From G965215055 sp965242685 (GTDB taxonomy: Bacteria > Pseudomonadota > Gammaproteobacteria > UBA4575): a DNA stretch of 64,000 bases. Below, piece by piece: positions 35,064-43,926 of the stretch. The notes under the pieces were generated by a model, which saw nothing but the letters and a program-made list of their open reading frames with translations, was not told the DNA's origin and searched no databases. A program made the position numbers and the translations under genes. The stretch lies in assembly GCA_965242685.1 (NCBI GenBank), contig OZ251487.1:434001-498000 (forward strand), read 5' to 3'. Position 1 is the first letter of the stretch. Each line of letters starts with the position of its first letter.

Positions 35064-36824
35064 ATGTTTAGAGTCAGTGATACAATTTTGCGAATCCCTT
35101 GCAATATAATTCCGTACTATATAGGGCCGTTGGTAGTTGTTTCCAGCTTGGCAGGGTGTGTTTTACCGGACCCCGACGAGGGTTTAGTGCTCGGGGCGCC
35201 TTTCATTATCCATAATGCGCAAGCATCAAAGTACAGTACACAAGCGGATATTTTGTACGAAGTGTTGGCGGGAGAGCTATCCGGCCATCTCGGTGATATC
35301 CAGCAAGCCCTACAGCATTACCTCCGTGCTGCTGATTTGACCGATGATCCGGCCGTGGCCGCCCGCGCGACCCGCATTGCCATGTTTGCCAGAGATTGGA
35401 CGATGGGATTGCGTGCCGCAAACCGTTGGTCGGAACTGGCGAGCGATAATTTGGAAGCAAGCCAGGTACTTGGCGTGTTGGAATTGCGTAACGGCAACGT
35501 GGATCGCGCGTTGCCACACTTTGAGAAGATTATGTCGATCGCGGAAGATTCGCCGGCCAAGGGATTCAGTATCGTAGGCGCCATACTGGCAAGTGAGTCT
35601 GATGTTTACGCTGCGTTGCGGCTACTTGAAAAATTGATGCAGAAGCATTTTGAAAATCCATACGGACACTTGGCGTTAGCGGGGCTTGCTTTTAAGGCCG
35701 GAGATTTTCAACGTGCGATCAATGAAAGCGAGACTGCTTTGGGTTTCAAGCCCGACCTGGTTGAGGCTCGCACGATGCGCGCTCAAGCCTTGATCAATAT
35801 TGGGAAAACTGATCAGGCACTCCGGGAAATGGTACGCGCTATTGAAGAAGCCCCGGATAATCGCGAGATGAGGAAAGCATACGCACACATGTTACTAACG
35901 GCGGAGAGATATGATGAAGCCGCGCGCGAGTTTGAAGCATTGCTTGCAGAGACCCCCAACGATGACGATTTGATTTACACACTTGGTCTATTGAGGTTTC
36001 AGCAGGAGAAATACGACGTCTCTCAGGCAAAATTTAATCGTCTGATTCAACGTGGCCAGCGTAAAGATGAAAGTCGCTATTATTTGGGTCGAATAGAAGA
36101 AGAACAAGGAAATCTACAGGCCGCCGTTAATGAATTCCAGCAGGTTGGGCATGGCCAATACTATATGAGTGCCAAGGCAAGAATTGCGGGACTGTACGTT
36201 GAGATTGACGGCTTGAAAAAGGCGCAACAATATTTGAGAGGTCTTCGTAACGACATCGATGTGCCGGAGAACATAGTCGAATTGTATTTGATTGAAGGAC
36301 AGTTATTGCATGATGAGAAACTTTATACAGCGACAATGGACCTCTATAGTAAAGGGCTACAGGAATTCCCGGGCCATAGCGACTTACTGTATGCGCGTGC
36401 CTTGATAGCTGAAAAAATTGATCGTATCGACTTGTTAGAGATTGATCTCAAGGCTATCCTTTCAGAAGACCCTGATAACGCGTCGGCCTTGAATGCCTTG
36501 GGATACACACTGGCCGACCGTAACTTCAGAATTAACGAGGCGTTTGGTTATATCAAGCGGGCGCTAGAAATTCGTCCAAATGATCCTGCGGTGATAGACA
36601 GCATGGGCTGGGTACAGTTTCGTCTCGGCAACTATGTGGAGGCGGAGTCCTATTTACGCAAGGCTTACGGATTACTGGAAGATGCAGAAATCAGTGGCCA
36701 TTGGTTTGAATTGCTATGGGCGAAAGGTGACTATGCAGAAGCACGCAAGATAATGGAAAAAGCGTTGCAAAGTTTTCCGGATGATGAATACCTGTTGGAG
36801 CTACAGAAAAAAATCCGTCAGTGA
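35064..36824 (+). CDS. Tetratricopeptide-repeat lipoprotein
   Basis: 586 aa. The N-terminus is unusually long for a lipoprotein signal (MFRVSDTILRIPCNIIPYYIGPLVVVSSLAGC), with a lipobox LAGC at about residue 29-32. Most of the protein is TPR-like helical pairs with the A/G/Y/P pattern (GDIQQALQHYLRAADLTDD, GDFQRAINESETALGFKPD, FRINEAFGYIKRALEIRPNDPAVIDSMGWVQFRLGNYVEAESYLRKAY). It overlaps lolB by four bases, an arrangement common in gammaproteobacteria. A scaffold role at the outer membrane is likely, but partners are not known. Confidence 0.88.
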   Translation: MFRVSDTILRIPCNIIPYYIGPLVVVSSLAGCVLPDPDEGLVLGAPFIIHNAQASKYSTQADILYEVLAGELSGHLGDIQQALQHYLRAADLTDDPAVAARATRIAMFARDWTMGLRAANRWSELASDNLEASQVLGVLELRNGNVDRALPHFEKIMSIAEDSPAKGFSIVGAILASESDVYAALRLLEKLMQKHFENPYGHLALAGLAFKAGDFQRAINESETALGFKPDLVEARTMRAQALINIGKTDQALREMVRAIEEAPDNREMRKAYAHMLLTAERYDEAAREFEALLAETPNDDDLIYTLGLLRFQQEKYDVSQAKFNRLIQRGQRKDESRYYLGRIEEEQGNLQAAVNEFQQVGHGQYYMSAKARIAGLYVEIDGLKKAQQYLRGLRNDIDVPENIVELYLIEGQLLHDEKLYTATMDLYSKGLQEFPGHSDLLYARALIAEKIDRIDLLEIDLKAILSEDPDNASALNALGYTLADRNFRINEAFGYIKRALEIRPNDPAVIDSMGWVQFRLGNYVEAESYLRKAYGLLEDAEISGHWFELLWAKGDYAEARKIMEKALQSFPDDEYLLELQKKIRQ

Positions 36825-37462
36825 AATGCTTACCGATGAGGCTACCAAGTATACGTGTGTTCTGCTGTTTGTGGTTCGTCTGTCTGACGGCTGGGTGCGC
36901 CTTTGTTCAGGAGCGTCCGTCTCTACCCCCTGATTCAAGACTGGGTAAACAGGCTGCCTGGGAAGCACATCGGCAGCGTTTACAGCGTCTACAACACTGG
37001 GATTTCAAGGCTCGCATAGCCGGTAAATACAATGATGAAGGTTTTCGTGTCGGGGTGCGTTGGCGGCAACGGCGACAGCAGTTTGATATTGGTTTGCACG
37101 GGCTATTAGGCAGGAGAATCGCCGTTATCAGCAGCAGAGAGGATGGCGTACAGATTGACACTGCCAAGGGCGGACGTCATTTTGCGCTCTCCTCCGAAGA
37201 TTGGATACGGAATCTGCTTGGCTACTCTTTGCCGGTGAATAGTTTGCGTTACTGGGTGCGCGGCATTCCCGATCCGGGACAAGTGTATGTATCTTTGCAA
37301 CTGGACGATCGCGGACGTTTGCAGCACCTTGAGCAGACGGGATGGCGGGTTGATTATAAACGTTACCATGACGATGAGCCTGCACTGCCTGCATTTATCA
37401 ATCTTACAAATGTAGACTTTACTGTAAAAATTGTTATTGATCGCTGGATGCAGGCGCGATGA
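36821..37462 (+). CDS. lolB: Outer-membrane lipoprotein insertion protein LolB
   Basis: 213 aa from the GTG at 36821; an ATG at 36836 gives an equally valid signal peptide. The lipobox is LTAGC. LolB features are QHWDFKARIAGKYNDEGFRVGVRWRQRRQQFDIGLHGLLGRRIAVI and YWVRGIPDPG. LolB accepts lipoproteins from LolA and inserts them in the outer membrane. The order lolB-ispE-tRNA-Gln-prs is the classic gammaproteobacterial one. Confidence 0.93.
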   Translation: MKCLPMRLPSIRVFCCLWFVCLTAGCAFVQERPSLPPDSRLGKQAAWEAHRQRLQRLQHWDFKARIAGKYNDEGFRVGVRWRQRRQQFDIGLHGLLGRRIAVISSREDGVQIDTAKGGRHFALSSEDWIRNLLGYSLPVNSLRYWVRGIPDPGQVYVSLQLDDRGRLQHLEQTGWRVDYKRYHDDEPALPAFINLTNVDFTVKIVIDRWMQAR

Positions 37463-37492
37463 ATCCTTGATACGTTCTCCACCATACCATCC

Positions 37493-38383
37493 TTGCCGAT
37501 GTGTCGTGCATTGAACAAGAGTAATTCCATTAGTTTTTCCGAATGTACGTGGCCGGCGCCGGCAAAGCTGAATCTTTTTTTGCATATCGTTCGCCGGCGT
37601 AAAGATGGCTATCATGTGCTACAAAGCCTTATCCAGTTTATTGACCTTTGTGATCAACTGTTTTTCAGTGTTCGGTCAGACGGTGAGATAAAGTGTAGAA
37701 ATTCAGATGGTACTATCCCGCAGAACAAGGAACTGTCGGTGCGCGCCGCTACGCTTTTGCAGCGATTTTGTACGGTTAGGCAAGGTGTCAGCATTCGGAT
37801 AAACAAGGCGATTCCCGCCTGCACGGGTTTAGGGGGCGGTAGCTCCGATGCGGCCACCACTTTGCTGGTGCTTAACCGGCTGTGGGACTGTGGGTTGAGG
37901 TCGGATGAACTTGAGGGTTTGGCGAGACAGATTGGTGCGGATGTGCCGGTATTCATTCGCGGGGTGGCTAGCTGGATAGAAGGGACGGGGGAGTGCTTGC
38001 AACCGGTATCCTTGCCTGAACCCTGGTATGTGGTGGTATTTACGGGCGTGCCGTTGAGCACTCGGCGGATGTTTGAATATCCTGACCTGGCACGTAATTG
38101 TATGCCTATCACAATAAAAGACTTTACATGGCAGCATACTTGCAACGTATTCGAGCCGATTGCCCGTCAACAAAATCCCAAGGTGGAGCGCGCCTTTCGG
38201 TGGCTGAATCAATATGCTAATGCAAGGCTTACCGGATCGGGTGGTGCACTGTTTGCAAGGTTTGACACGTGGCGACAGGCGCGAAAGGTTGTAGCAGTTT
38301 GTCCTCAAGAGTTTACTGCCCGTGTTGTTAAGGGGCTAAATTGTTCGCCTATGTATTCGCTATGTGGGTATAATTCAGTATAG
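37493..38383 (+). CDS. ispE: 4-diphosphocytidyl-2-C-methyl-D-erythritol kinase
   Basis: 296 aa GHMP kinase of the MEP isoprenoid pathway. It begins with a TTG at 37493 or, more likely, the ATG at 37499. Substrate motif: WPAPAKLNLFLHIVRRRKDGYHVLQSL. The ATP-binding GHMP motif is IPACTGLGGGSSDAATTLLVLN. C-terminal motif: RLTGSGGALFARF. The N-terminal ten residues before the first strand are a little longer than in most relatives. The stop lies 16 bases before tRNA-Gln. Confidence 0.95.
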   Translation: MPMCRALNKSNSISFSECTWPAPAKLNLFLHIVRRRKDGYHVLQSLIQFIDLCDQLFFSVRSDGEIKCRNSDGTIPQNKELSVRAATLLQRFCTVRQGVSIRINKAIPACTGLGGGSSDAATTLLVLNRLWDCGLRSDELEGLARQIGADVPVFIRGVASWIEGTGECLQPVSLPEPWYVVVFTGVPLSTRRMFEYPDLARNCMPITIKDFTWQHTCNVFEPIARQQNPKVERAFRWLNQYANARLTGSGGALFARFDTWRQARKVVAVCPQEFTARVVKGLNCSPMYSLCGYNSV

Positions 38384-38399
38384 TTCAGCACAGAGAAGT

Positions 38400-38474
38400 T
38401 GGGCCGTCGCCAAGTGGTAAGGCACCGGGTTTTGATCCCGGCATTCGCAGGTTCGAATCCTGCCGGCCCAGCCA
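38400..38474 (+). tRNA. tRNA-Gln (TTG)
   Basis: 75 bases including an encoded CCA. The acceptor stem TGGGCCG pairs with CGGCCCA, and the anticodon loop reads TTTTGAT with anticodon TTG. The T arm GCAGG-TTCGAAT-CCTGC is complete. Located between ispE and prs as in many gammaproteobacteria. Confidence 0.97.
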
Positions 38475-38510
38475 GTTTATACATTAATCAGGCAAACAGC
38501 TTCATATACT

Positions 38511-39485
38511 ATGATCGGCCAGAAAGTCCCGCCATCTAATAGTAATTTGATGGTGTTTTCAGGTAACGCACACCCGCAGCTTGCGCGAGACGTTGCCGAT
38601 TATCTGAACGTGCCGTTAGGCAAAATGTTGGTCAGCCGTTTCAGTGACGGGGAAATACAGGTGGAGATCCAAGAGAACGTGCGTGGCAGGGACGTATTTG
38701 TCGTGCAACCCACCAGTATGCCGACGAACGATAATATCATGGAATTGCTTATCATCGTGGATGCAATGAGGCGCTCTTCCGCGGAGCGCATTACCACGGT
38801 AATTCCGTACTTCGGCTACTCTCGCCAGGACCGGCGAGTACGTTCCATCCGTGTACCCATCTCGGCAAAAGTAATTGCCAACCTACTTTCCAGCGTCGGC
38901 ACGGACAGGGTATTGACCGTTGACCTGCATGCTGACCAAATACAGGGTTTTTTCGATATTCCCGTCGATAATATTTATGCGTCTCCAGTGTTGTTGGGTG
39001 ACGTATATAAACGCAAGCATCAGAACTTGATCGTGGTGTCGCCTGACGTGGGTGGCGTGGTACGAGCGCGGGCGTTGGCAAAGCGGCTGGATGATGCTGA
39101 TCTGGCTATCATTGACAAACGGCGCCCGAAAACTAATCAAGCTGAAGTCATGCACGTTATCGGTGAGATAGAGGGTAAGTCTTGTGTCATCATTGACGAT
39201 TTGGTGGATACTGCCGGAACACTGTGTCAAGCGGCAAGTGCCCTTAAGGAACATGGTGCATTGAGCGTACAGGCATATGCTACGCATCCGGTGCTTTCAG
39301 GCAAGGCAGTTGAGAATATTGAAAAATCCGAGCTAGATGAATTAGTTGTAACTGATACAATCGCGCTGCGCGATGATGCAAAGGCATGTCCACGAGTGCG
39401 GCAACTGGAAGTTTCGGGATTGATTGCCGAATCTATACGGCGAATCAATCAGGAAGAGTCCGTTAGTACCCTGTATATGGACTAG
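38511..39485 (+). CDS. prs: Ribose-phosphate pyrophosphokinase
   Basis: 324 aa. It makes PRPP from ribose 5-phosphate and ATP for nucleotide, histidine and tryptophan synthesis. Motifs: MVFSGNAHPQLARDVADYLNVPLG at the N-terminus, VVQPTSMPTNDNIMELLIIVDAMRRSSAERITTVIPYFGYSRQDRR, the flexible loop DKRRPKTNQAEVMHVIGEIEG, and the PRPP loop IIDDLVDTAGTL. It is slightly longer at the N-terminus than the E. coli enzyme. Follows tRNA-Gln and is followed by rplY and pth. Confidence 0.97.
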   Translation: MIGQKVPPSNSNLMVFSGNAHPQLARDVADYLNVPLGKMLVSRFSDGEIQVEIQENVRGRDVFVVQPTSMPTNDNIMELLIIVDAMRRSSAERITTVIPYFGYSRQDRRVRSIRVPISAKVIANLLSSVGTDRVLTVDLHADQIQGFFDIPVDNIYASPVLLGDVYKRKHQNLIVVSPDVGGVVRARALAKRLDDADLAIIDKRRPKTNQAEVMHVIGEIEGKSCVIIDDLVDTAGTLCQAASALKEHGALSVQAYATHPVLSGKAVENIEKSELDELVVTDTIALRDDAKACPRVRQLEVSGLIAESIRRINQEESVSTLYMD

Positions 39486-39541
39486 CTAATACTGTACTTT
39501 TAATTGTAAAGGGTTTGGTTGAAAGCGACTGGAGAAGAGGA

Positions 39542-40195
39542 ATGGATATTGATTTTACTTTGACTGCGGAACGCCGCGATGAATTCGGCAAGAATGCGAG
39601 TAGAAGGCTGCGTAATGCAGGCAAGGTACCTGCGATAATCTATGGTGGGGGTGAATCGCCTGTTGCCGTTACTTTTGAACGTGATTCTCTGCTTCATCAT
39701 TTGGAACATGAAGCGTTTTGTTCGCACGTTCTGACCGTGCACGTCGACGGCAGCTCTCAAAAGGTGATTTTGCGAGAATTACAGCGTCACCCGTATAAAC
39801 CAAGCATATTACATATGGATTTGCTGCGAATTCGCGAGGACACGGCAATCAACGTGCACGTCCCTTTGCATTTTATCAATGAAGATGCTTGTCATGGCGT
39901 CAAACTTGAGGGCGGTGTAATCAGTCACAATCTATCCGAGATAGAGATATCATGTCTGCCAAAGGATTTGCCTGAGTTTATTGAGATTGACGTTCAGGGG
40001 CTTGGGTTGAATCAGGCTATTTATTTAAGCGACATTGATGTTCCACAAGGCGTAACGATTACCGAGCTTATTCACGGCGAAGAGCATGATCATCCGGTCG
40101 TGTCCGTACACGCCAAGCGCGTGGCTACCGAGGAAACACAGGAAGTTCACACGGAAACAGATGACGAATTCTCGGAGGATGAGTCTGTGCAATAG
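39542..40195 (+). CDS. rplY: 50S ribosomal protein L25 (CTC family, long form)
   Basis: 217 aa from the ATG at 39542, preceded by GGAGAAGAGGA. An earlier in-frame start at 39515 would overlap the ribosome-binding site. The N-terminal 5S rRNA-binding domain (ERRDEFGKNASRRLRNAGKVPAIIYGGG) is followed by the CTC/TL5 beta domain (VHVPLHFINEDACHGVKLEGGVISHNLSEIEISCLPKDLPEFIEIDV) and an acidic tail. It sits between prs and pth as usual. Confidence 0.95.
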   Translation: MDIDFTLTAERRDEFGKNASRRLRNAGKVPAIIYGGGESPVAVTFERDSLLHHLEHEAFCSHVLTVHVDGSSQKVILRELQRHPYKPSILHMDLLRIREDTAINVHVPLHFINEDACHGVKLEGGVISHNLSEIEISCLPKDLPEFIEIDVQGLGLNQAIYLSDIDVPQGVTITELIHGEEHDHPVVSVHAKRVATEETQEVHTETDDEFSEDESVQ

Positions 40196-40206
40196 ATTGG
40201 CTGGAC

Positions 40207-40797
40207 GTGTCTGAATCCGAAGGTATATGCCTCATTGTTGGGCTCGGTAATCCCGGTGAAGAGTATCAGGCGACCCGGCATAATGCCGGGTTTTGGTTCG
40301 TAGATGCCGTAGCGAAACGAGAAGGTGCAACGTTTGCACGGCAGGCTAAGGTCAATGGGGATGTCGCCCGTTTTACTTTTCAAGATAAAGAGATGTGGTT
40401 GTTCAAGCCACTTGCATACATGAATGAAAGCGGTGCAACACTTCGCACTTTTACTGATTTTTACAATATTCCGATGCGGCAAGTTCTGGTGGTGTACGAT
40501 GAGATAGATATTCCGAACGGCATGGTGAAACTGAAGTGGGCAGGCGGACATGGTGGTCACAATGGTTTACGTAGTATTTTTTCACACTTAGGTAAGGATT
40601 TTTGGCGTTTGCGCATCGGTGTTGGGCATCCGGGCAGAAAAGATGACGTGACTGACTATGTGTTGAGTGTTCCAAATCGCGAGGAATTCACTGGCATTGT
40701 TACTGCTATTGAATATGTTTTAGTCATACTGGGCGATCTGCTTCAGGGCAAGACTGACGCCGTTATGAAAACCCTGCATACCCACACCAAGGACTAG
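40207..40797 (+). CDS. pth: Peptidyl-tRNA hydrolase
   Basis: 196 aa starting at the GTG at 40207. The catalytic His25 lies in GLGNPGEEYQATRHNAGF. Other conserved stretches are LFKPLAYMNESG, VVYDEIDIPNGMVKLKWAGGHGGHNGLRSI and RLRIGVGHPG. It frees tRNA from prematurely released peptidyl-tRNA. The stop lies three bases before the ychF ATG, so the two genes are coupled as in E. coli. Confidence 0.96.
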   Translation: MSESEGICLIVGLGNPGEEYQATRHNAGFWFVDAVAKREGATFARQAKVNGDVARFTFQDKEMWLFKPLAYMNESGATLRTFTDFYNIPMRQVLVVYDEIDIPNGMVKLKWAGGHGGHNGLRSIFSHLGKDFWRLRIGVGHPGRKDDVTDYVLSVPNREEFTGIVTAIEYVLVILGDLLQGKTDAVMKTLHTHTKD

Positions 40798-40800
40798 GGT

Positions 40801-41886
40801 ATGGGCTTTACGTGTGGTATCGTCGGTTTGCCGAATGTGGGTAAATCAACGTTGTTCAATGCGCTCACCGCCGCGAAAATTGCTGCAAAAAATTATCCTT
40901 TTTGCACGATTGATCCGAATGTAGGTAGGGTTCCTGTCCCGGATGTCCGTTTGCATAGGTTAGCTGAAATTGCAGGCTCGGCAAAAATTATTCCAACCAC
41001 AATAGAGTTTGTAGACATCGCAGGCTTGGTAGCAGGAGCTTCCAAGGGGGAAGGCTTGGGCAACCGATTTCTGGGACATATTCGGGAAACCGACGCCATT
41101 GCGCACGTTGTCAGATGCTTTGATGATGAAGATGTGATTCACGTAGGTGGCAAAGTGGTCCCCCTGGAAGATTTACAGACGGTGAATACGGAGTTGATCT
41201 TGGCTGATATGGAATCGGTTGAAAGAGCCGCGCATAAGGTTGAGCGTGCTGCTGGCTCCGGTGACAAAGAGGCACTGGCACGGGTTGACGTCTATAGTGC
41301 ACTGCAACGGCATTTGGAAAGTGGACGCTTGGCAAACAGCTTCAGTGCCGGCGATAGTAAAGTATCTCTGGTCAATGAACTGTGTCTGATTACTCGAAAA
41401 CCGGTATTTTACGTTGCTAATGTTGCGGAAGACGGGTTCACTGGCAACGCGTATCTGGATCAACTGAAACAAATCGCAAGGACGACTCAGGTCATTCCAT
41501 TTTGTGCAAAAACTGAGGCCGAGCTTGCACAATTGAGTGCGGAAGAAAGACGGGAATACCTGACGGAAATCGGATTAGATGAACCAGGTTTACATAAGCT
41601 AATTCGTACCGGGTATGAGACGTTGGAGTTACAAACTTTTTTTACTGCAGGGGTCAAAGAAGCCAAGGCCTGGACGATATCGCAAGGTGCCACGGCCGTA
41701 CAGGCGGCAGGCAAGATTCATAGCGATTTTGCAAGAGGCTTTATCCGAGCGGAAGTGGTGAGCTACCCGGATTATGTGAATGCAAACGGTGAGCAAGGAG
41801 CCAAGGAGCAGGGGAAATGGCATCTGGAAGGTAAAGATTACGTTATGAATGAAGGCGACATCGTTCATTTTCGATTCAACGTTTGA
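40801..41886 (+). CDS. ychF: Redox-regulated ATPase YchF (Obg family)
   Basis: 361 aa. P-loop at residues 9-17 (GLPNVGKST). The G2/G3 regions include NYPFCTIDPNVGRVPVPD and VDIAGLVAGASKGEGLGN. The base-recognition segment is NVAED instead of NKxD, typical of ATP-preferring YchF. The TGS domain is at the C-terminus (LQTFFTAGVKEAKAWTI through EGDIVHFRFNV). YchF binds ribosomes and is linked to oxidative-stress regulation. Downstream lies tRNA-Met. Confidence 0.97.
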   Translation: MGFTCGIVGLPNVGKSTLFNALTAAKIAAKNYPFCTIDPNVGRVPVPDVRLHRLAEIAGSAKIIPTTIEFVDIAGLVAGASKGEGLGNRFLGHIRETDAIAHVVRCFDDEDVIHVGGKVVPLEDLQTVNTELILADMESVERAAHKVERAAGSGDKEALARVDVYSALQRHLESGRLANSFSAGDSKVSLVNELCLITRKPVFYVANVAEDGFTGNAYLDQLKQIARTTQVIPFCAKTEAELAQLSAEERREYLTEIGLDEPGLHKLIRTGYETLELQTFFTAGVKEAKAWTISQGATAVQAAGKIHSDFARGFIRAEVVSYPDYVNANGEQGAKEQGKWHLEGKDYVMNEGDIVHFRFNV

Positions 41887-41941
41887 GTGGATTGACGCTG
41901 TAGGAAACGTTTTAGTATGGTTTACAGTTAGGCTGATATGC

Positions 41942-42015
41942 GGCTATGTAGCTCAGTTGGTTAGAGCACAGCATTCATAATGCTGGGGTCGTTGGTTCAA
42001 GTCCAACCATAGCCA
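41942..42015 (+). tRNA. tRNA-Met (CAT), elongator type
   Basis: 74 bases without encoded CCA. Acceptor GGCTATG pairs with CATAGCC, discriminator A. The anticodon loop reads TTCATAA. The D arm (AGCTCAGTTGGTTAGAGC) and anticodon-stem context are closer to the elongator tRNA-Met of E. coli than to the CAT-anticodon tRNA-Ile2 or the initiator. Confidence 0.92.
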
Positions 42016-42301
42016 TCATCTTTCATATTTTCAGTCTGTCGCCATTTGTGGTTATGTGGTTCGTAAATCGAAAAATACTTTTCAGCCGCGGTTTTCATGT
42101 GTATGCGATGTTTGGCGGATTTGAAATTGTGCGGCTTTAAGTTTACGATTTTTCCAGCTGAACAGAGAGTATGTGGAGTATAAAGGCAAGCAAACGAGTG
42201 TTATCTACTCGGTATTCTTTGAGTCGCTATACTGTCAACAAACATTTCATTCTGGCGCATTGATGTGATGTTTGTATGATGAACTGCTGGAGGAAAATAA
42301 A

Positions 42302-42991
42302 ATGAGCACTATTCGGGATGCGTTGGTTATGCTGGCCGATCTTGGCGGGCCGGTTATTTTGATACTTTTAATTTTTTCCATAGTAGGTAGTGCCGTCGCT
42401 TTGCTAAAAGCCTGGCAGTTTTTATCGTTGCGTTTAGGGACGGTCAAGTTTGCCGAGACTGCTCTGCGATTTTGGCAAGAAAATGATGCGGAGAAAGCAG
42501 TCAGTTTGGTAAAGGACAGACGTCATCCCGTTGCGAAGGTGTTGCATACCGCCTTTACCTGTAGTCAACCCGAGTCTGCAATGTCAAGTGGACAAGCGCG
42601 TGAAGAGACCCTGCGCGTTGCATACGCACAACTTGAATCATTGCGGAGTTATTTGCGTATATTGGAAGTGGTTGCCTCGCTTAGCCCATTGTTGGGGTTG
42701 TTGGGTACCGTCCTCGGTATGATTGAAGTCTTTCGTGAATTGGAAATGGCAGGTAGCAGAATTGATCCCTCTCTCCTGTCGGGCGGCATCTGGGAGGCCT
42801 TGTTGACTACTTCGGTGGGACTGGCCGTTGCAATCCCTGCCATACTTGTAGTGAGCTATTTTGATCGTGTTATTGAGCGAGTCAGTCACCGTATAGAGGA
42901 TGCCTCGACTCGAGTGTTCACCACCCATGATGACGTGCTGTGGGTGCGCGAACTCGGTTCATCCCGTAGCCCGAGCGTTTATCAAGCATGA
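42302..42991 (+). CDS. exbB: MotA/TolQ/ExbB proton channel family protein
   Basis: 229 aa from the ATG at 42302, preceded by GGAGGAAAATAAA. The in-frame codons from 42272 are unlikely to be translated. Three membrane helices are visible: PVILILLIFSIVGSAVALL near the N-terminus, VVASLSPLLGLLGTVLGMIEVF, and ALLTTSVGLAVAIPAILVVSYFDRV. The second and third carry the conserved Gly-Leu-x-Gly-Thr-Val and Thr-Ser/Ala-x-Gly motifs. It forms the proton channel with ExbD and powers TonB. First gene of exbB-exbD-exbD-tonB. Confidence 0.92.
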   Translation: MSTIRDALVMLADLGGPVILILLIFSIVGSAVALLKAWQFLSLRLGTVKFAETALRFWQENDAEKAVSLVKDRRHPVAKVLHTAFTCSQPESAMSSGQAREETLRVAYAQLESLRSYLRILEVVASLSPLLGLLGTVLGMIEVFRELEMAGSRIDPSLLSGGIWEALLTTSVGLAVAIPAILVVSYFDRVIERVSHRIEDASTRVFTTHDDVLWVRELGSSRSPSVYQA

Positions 42992-43137
42992 CGACGTGTA
43001 GTAGTATGGGATTGCTTTCCCTTGCCGCCCATACGCTTGTTTGTAGTGAGCTGCAATTACGGAAACAGATGATGGCACAGGTTATGGCCAGTCACCTTTC
43101 GCCCTTTAAAGATGCGAATTACTGCCGTTACCAATAA
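42988..43137 (+). CDS. Possible small ORF coupled to exbB, 49 aa
   Basis: An ATG overlaps the exbB stop (ATGA at 42988-42991) and opens a 49-codon frame (MTTCSSMGLLSLAAHTLVCSELQLRKQMMAQVMASHL...). The frame runs through the 120-base gap and ends 26 bases inside exbD1. It may only couple translation of exbB to exbD, or it may be chance. I see no family resemblance. Confidence 0.3.
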   Translation: MTTCSSMGLLSLAAHTLVCSELQLRKQMMAQVMASHLSPFKDANYCRYQ

Positions 43138-43522
43138 GCGTAATCTGGTCAACCTTACGCCGCTCATTGACGTGGTGTTTATCTTGTTGATTTTCTTTAT
43201 GCTGGTCACCAATTTCACACGACACGCCGGCATTACGCTGAACGTCGCGCAGGAAGAAGATGTTGTCGATCTTCAGCAAACAAGCTCGTTGATAAAGATA
43301 TCGGCCGCAGGCACGCTGTATTTCAACCAGCAGGAAACTGACTTGGAGCAGCTTGTTGGTTTAGTGAAAGAAAATTTGAGCAAAAATGCAAAACATATCT
43401 TTTTTATTCAGCCTGCGGATGATCTGCCGTTGCAGAATACGATTCTGGTGCTTGATGAATTGATACCCGTCGCTTCAAAAAATATTTCATTTTTGCGTGA
43501 TGAGGGGATGGATTCACCATGA
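43112..43522 (+). CDS. exbD: ExbD/TolR family protein 1
   Basis: 136 aa. A single N-terminal membrane helix carries the proton-conducting Asp: NLTPLIDVVFILLIFFMLVTNF. A periplasmic domain follows, with the family's alternating pattern (GITLNVAQEEDVVDLQQTSSLIKISAAGTLYFNQQETDLEQLV). The ATG overlaps the preceding small ORF. It overlaps the second exbD gene by four bases. Two ExbD paralogues in one operon suggest a heteromeric channel. Confidence 0.9.
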   Translation: MRITAVTNKRNLVNLTPLIDVVFILLIFFMLVTNFTRHAGITLNVAQEEDVVDLQQTSSLIKISAAGTLYFNQQETDLEQLVGLVKENLSKNAKHIFFIQPADDLPLQNTILVLDELIPVASKNISFLRDEGMDSP

Positions 43523-43917
43523 TATTGGATACACCTCGTCAATCACGCGGCATGGAGAACATCCTGCCGCTTATCAACGTTATTTTCCTATTGCTGGTCT
43601 TTTTTATTCTAAGCGGTATCTTTGTAACCCCCGAGTTGTTTGAAGTGCATTTGCCCGAGTCCGTCAGTAAAGCCGAAACAGAAGATGGACCAATACAAAT
43701 TTTGTTGAGCAGAGACGGTATGCTTGCACACGGCGAGACGTTTATTACTCCACAGCAATTTCAACAGCTGCTTGCACAACAGAAGTTAAATAATTCTGAA
43801 GCACGGCTTCATGTCAAGGCTGATCGCAAGGTAGCAATGCGCGATGTGTTTGAAGTGATGGAAGCTATCAAGGAAGCTGGTTACGATAATTTTCAACTTC
43901 TGACGTTACAAAAATAA
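43519..43917 (+). CDS. exbD: ExbD/TolR family protein 2
   Basis: 132 aa. The membrane helix is MENILPLINVIFLLLVFFILSGIF. At the place where ExbD1 and canonical ExbD/TolR have the proton-carrying Asp (PLIDVVF), this protein has Asn (PLINVIF). The periplasmic part ends ADRKVAMRDVFEVMEAIKEAGYDNFQLLT, typical of the family. It may be a structural partner of ExbD1 instead of an independent proton carrier (inference). Start overlaps exbD1 by four bases; tonB follows nine bases after the stop. Confidence 0.88.
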   Translation: MILDTPRQSRGMENILPLINVIFLLLVFFILSGIFVTPELFEVHLPESVSKAETEDGPIQILLSRDGMLAHGETFITPQQFQQLLAQQKLNNSEARLHVKADRKVAMRDVFEVMEAIKEAGYDNFQLLTLQK

Positions 43918-43926
43918 TCAATCCTC

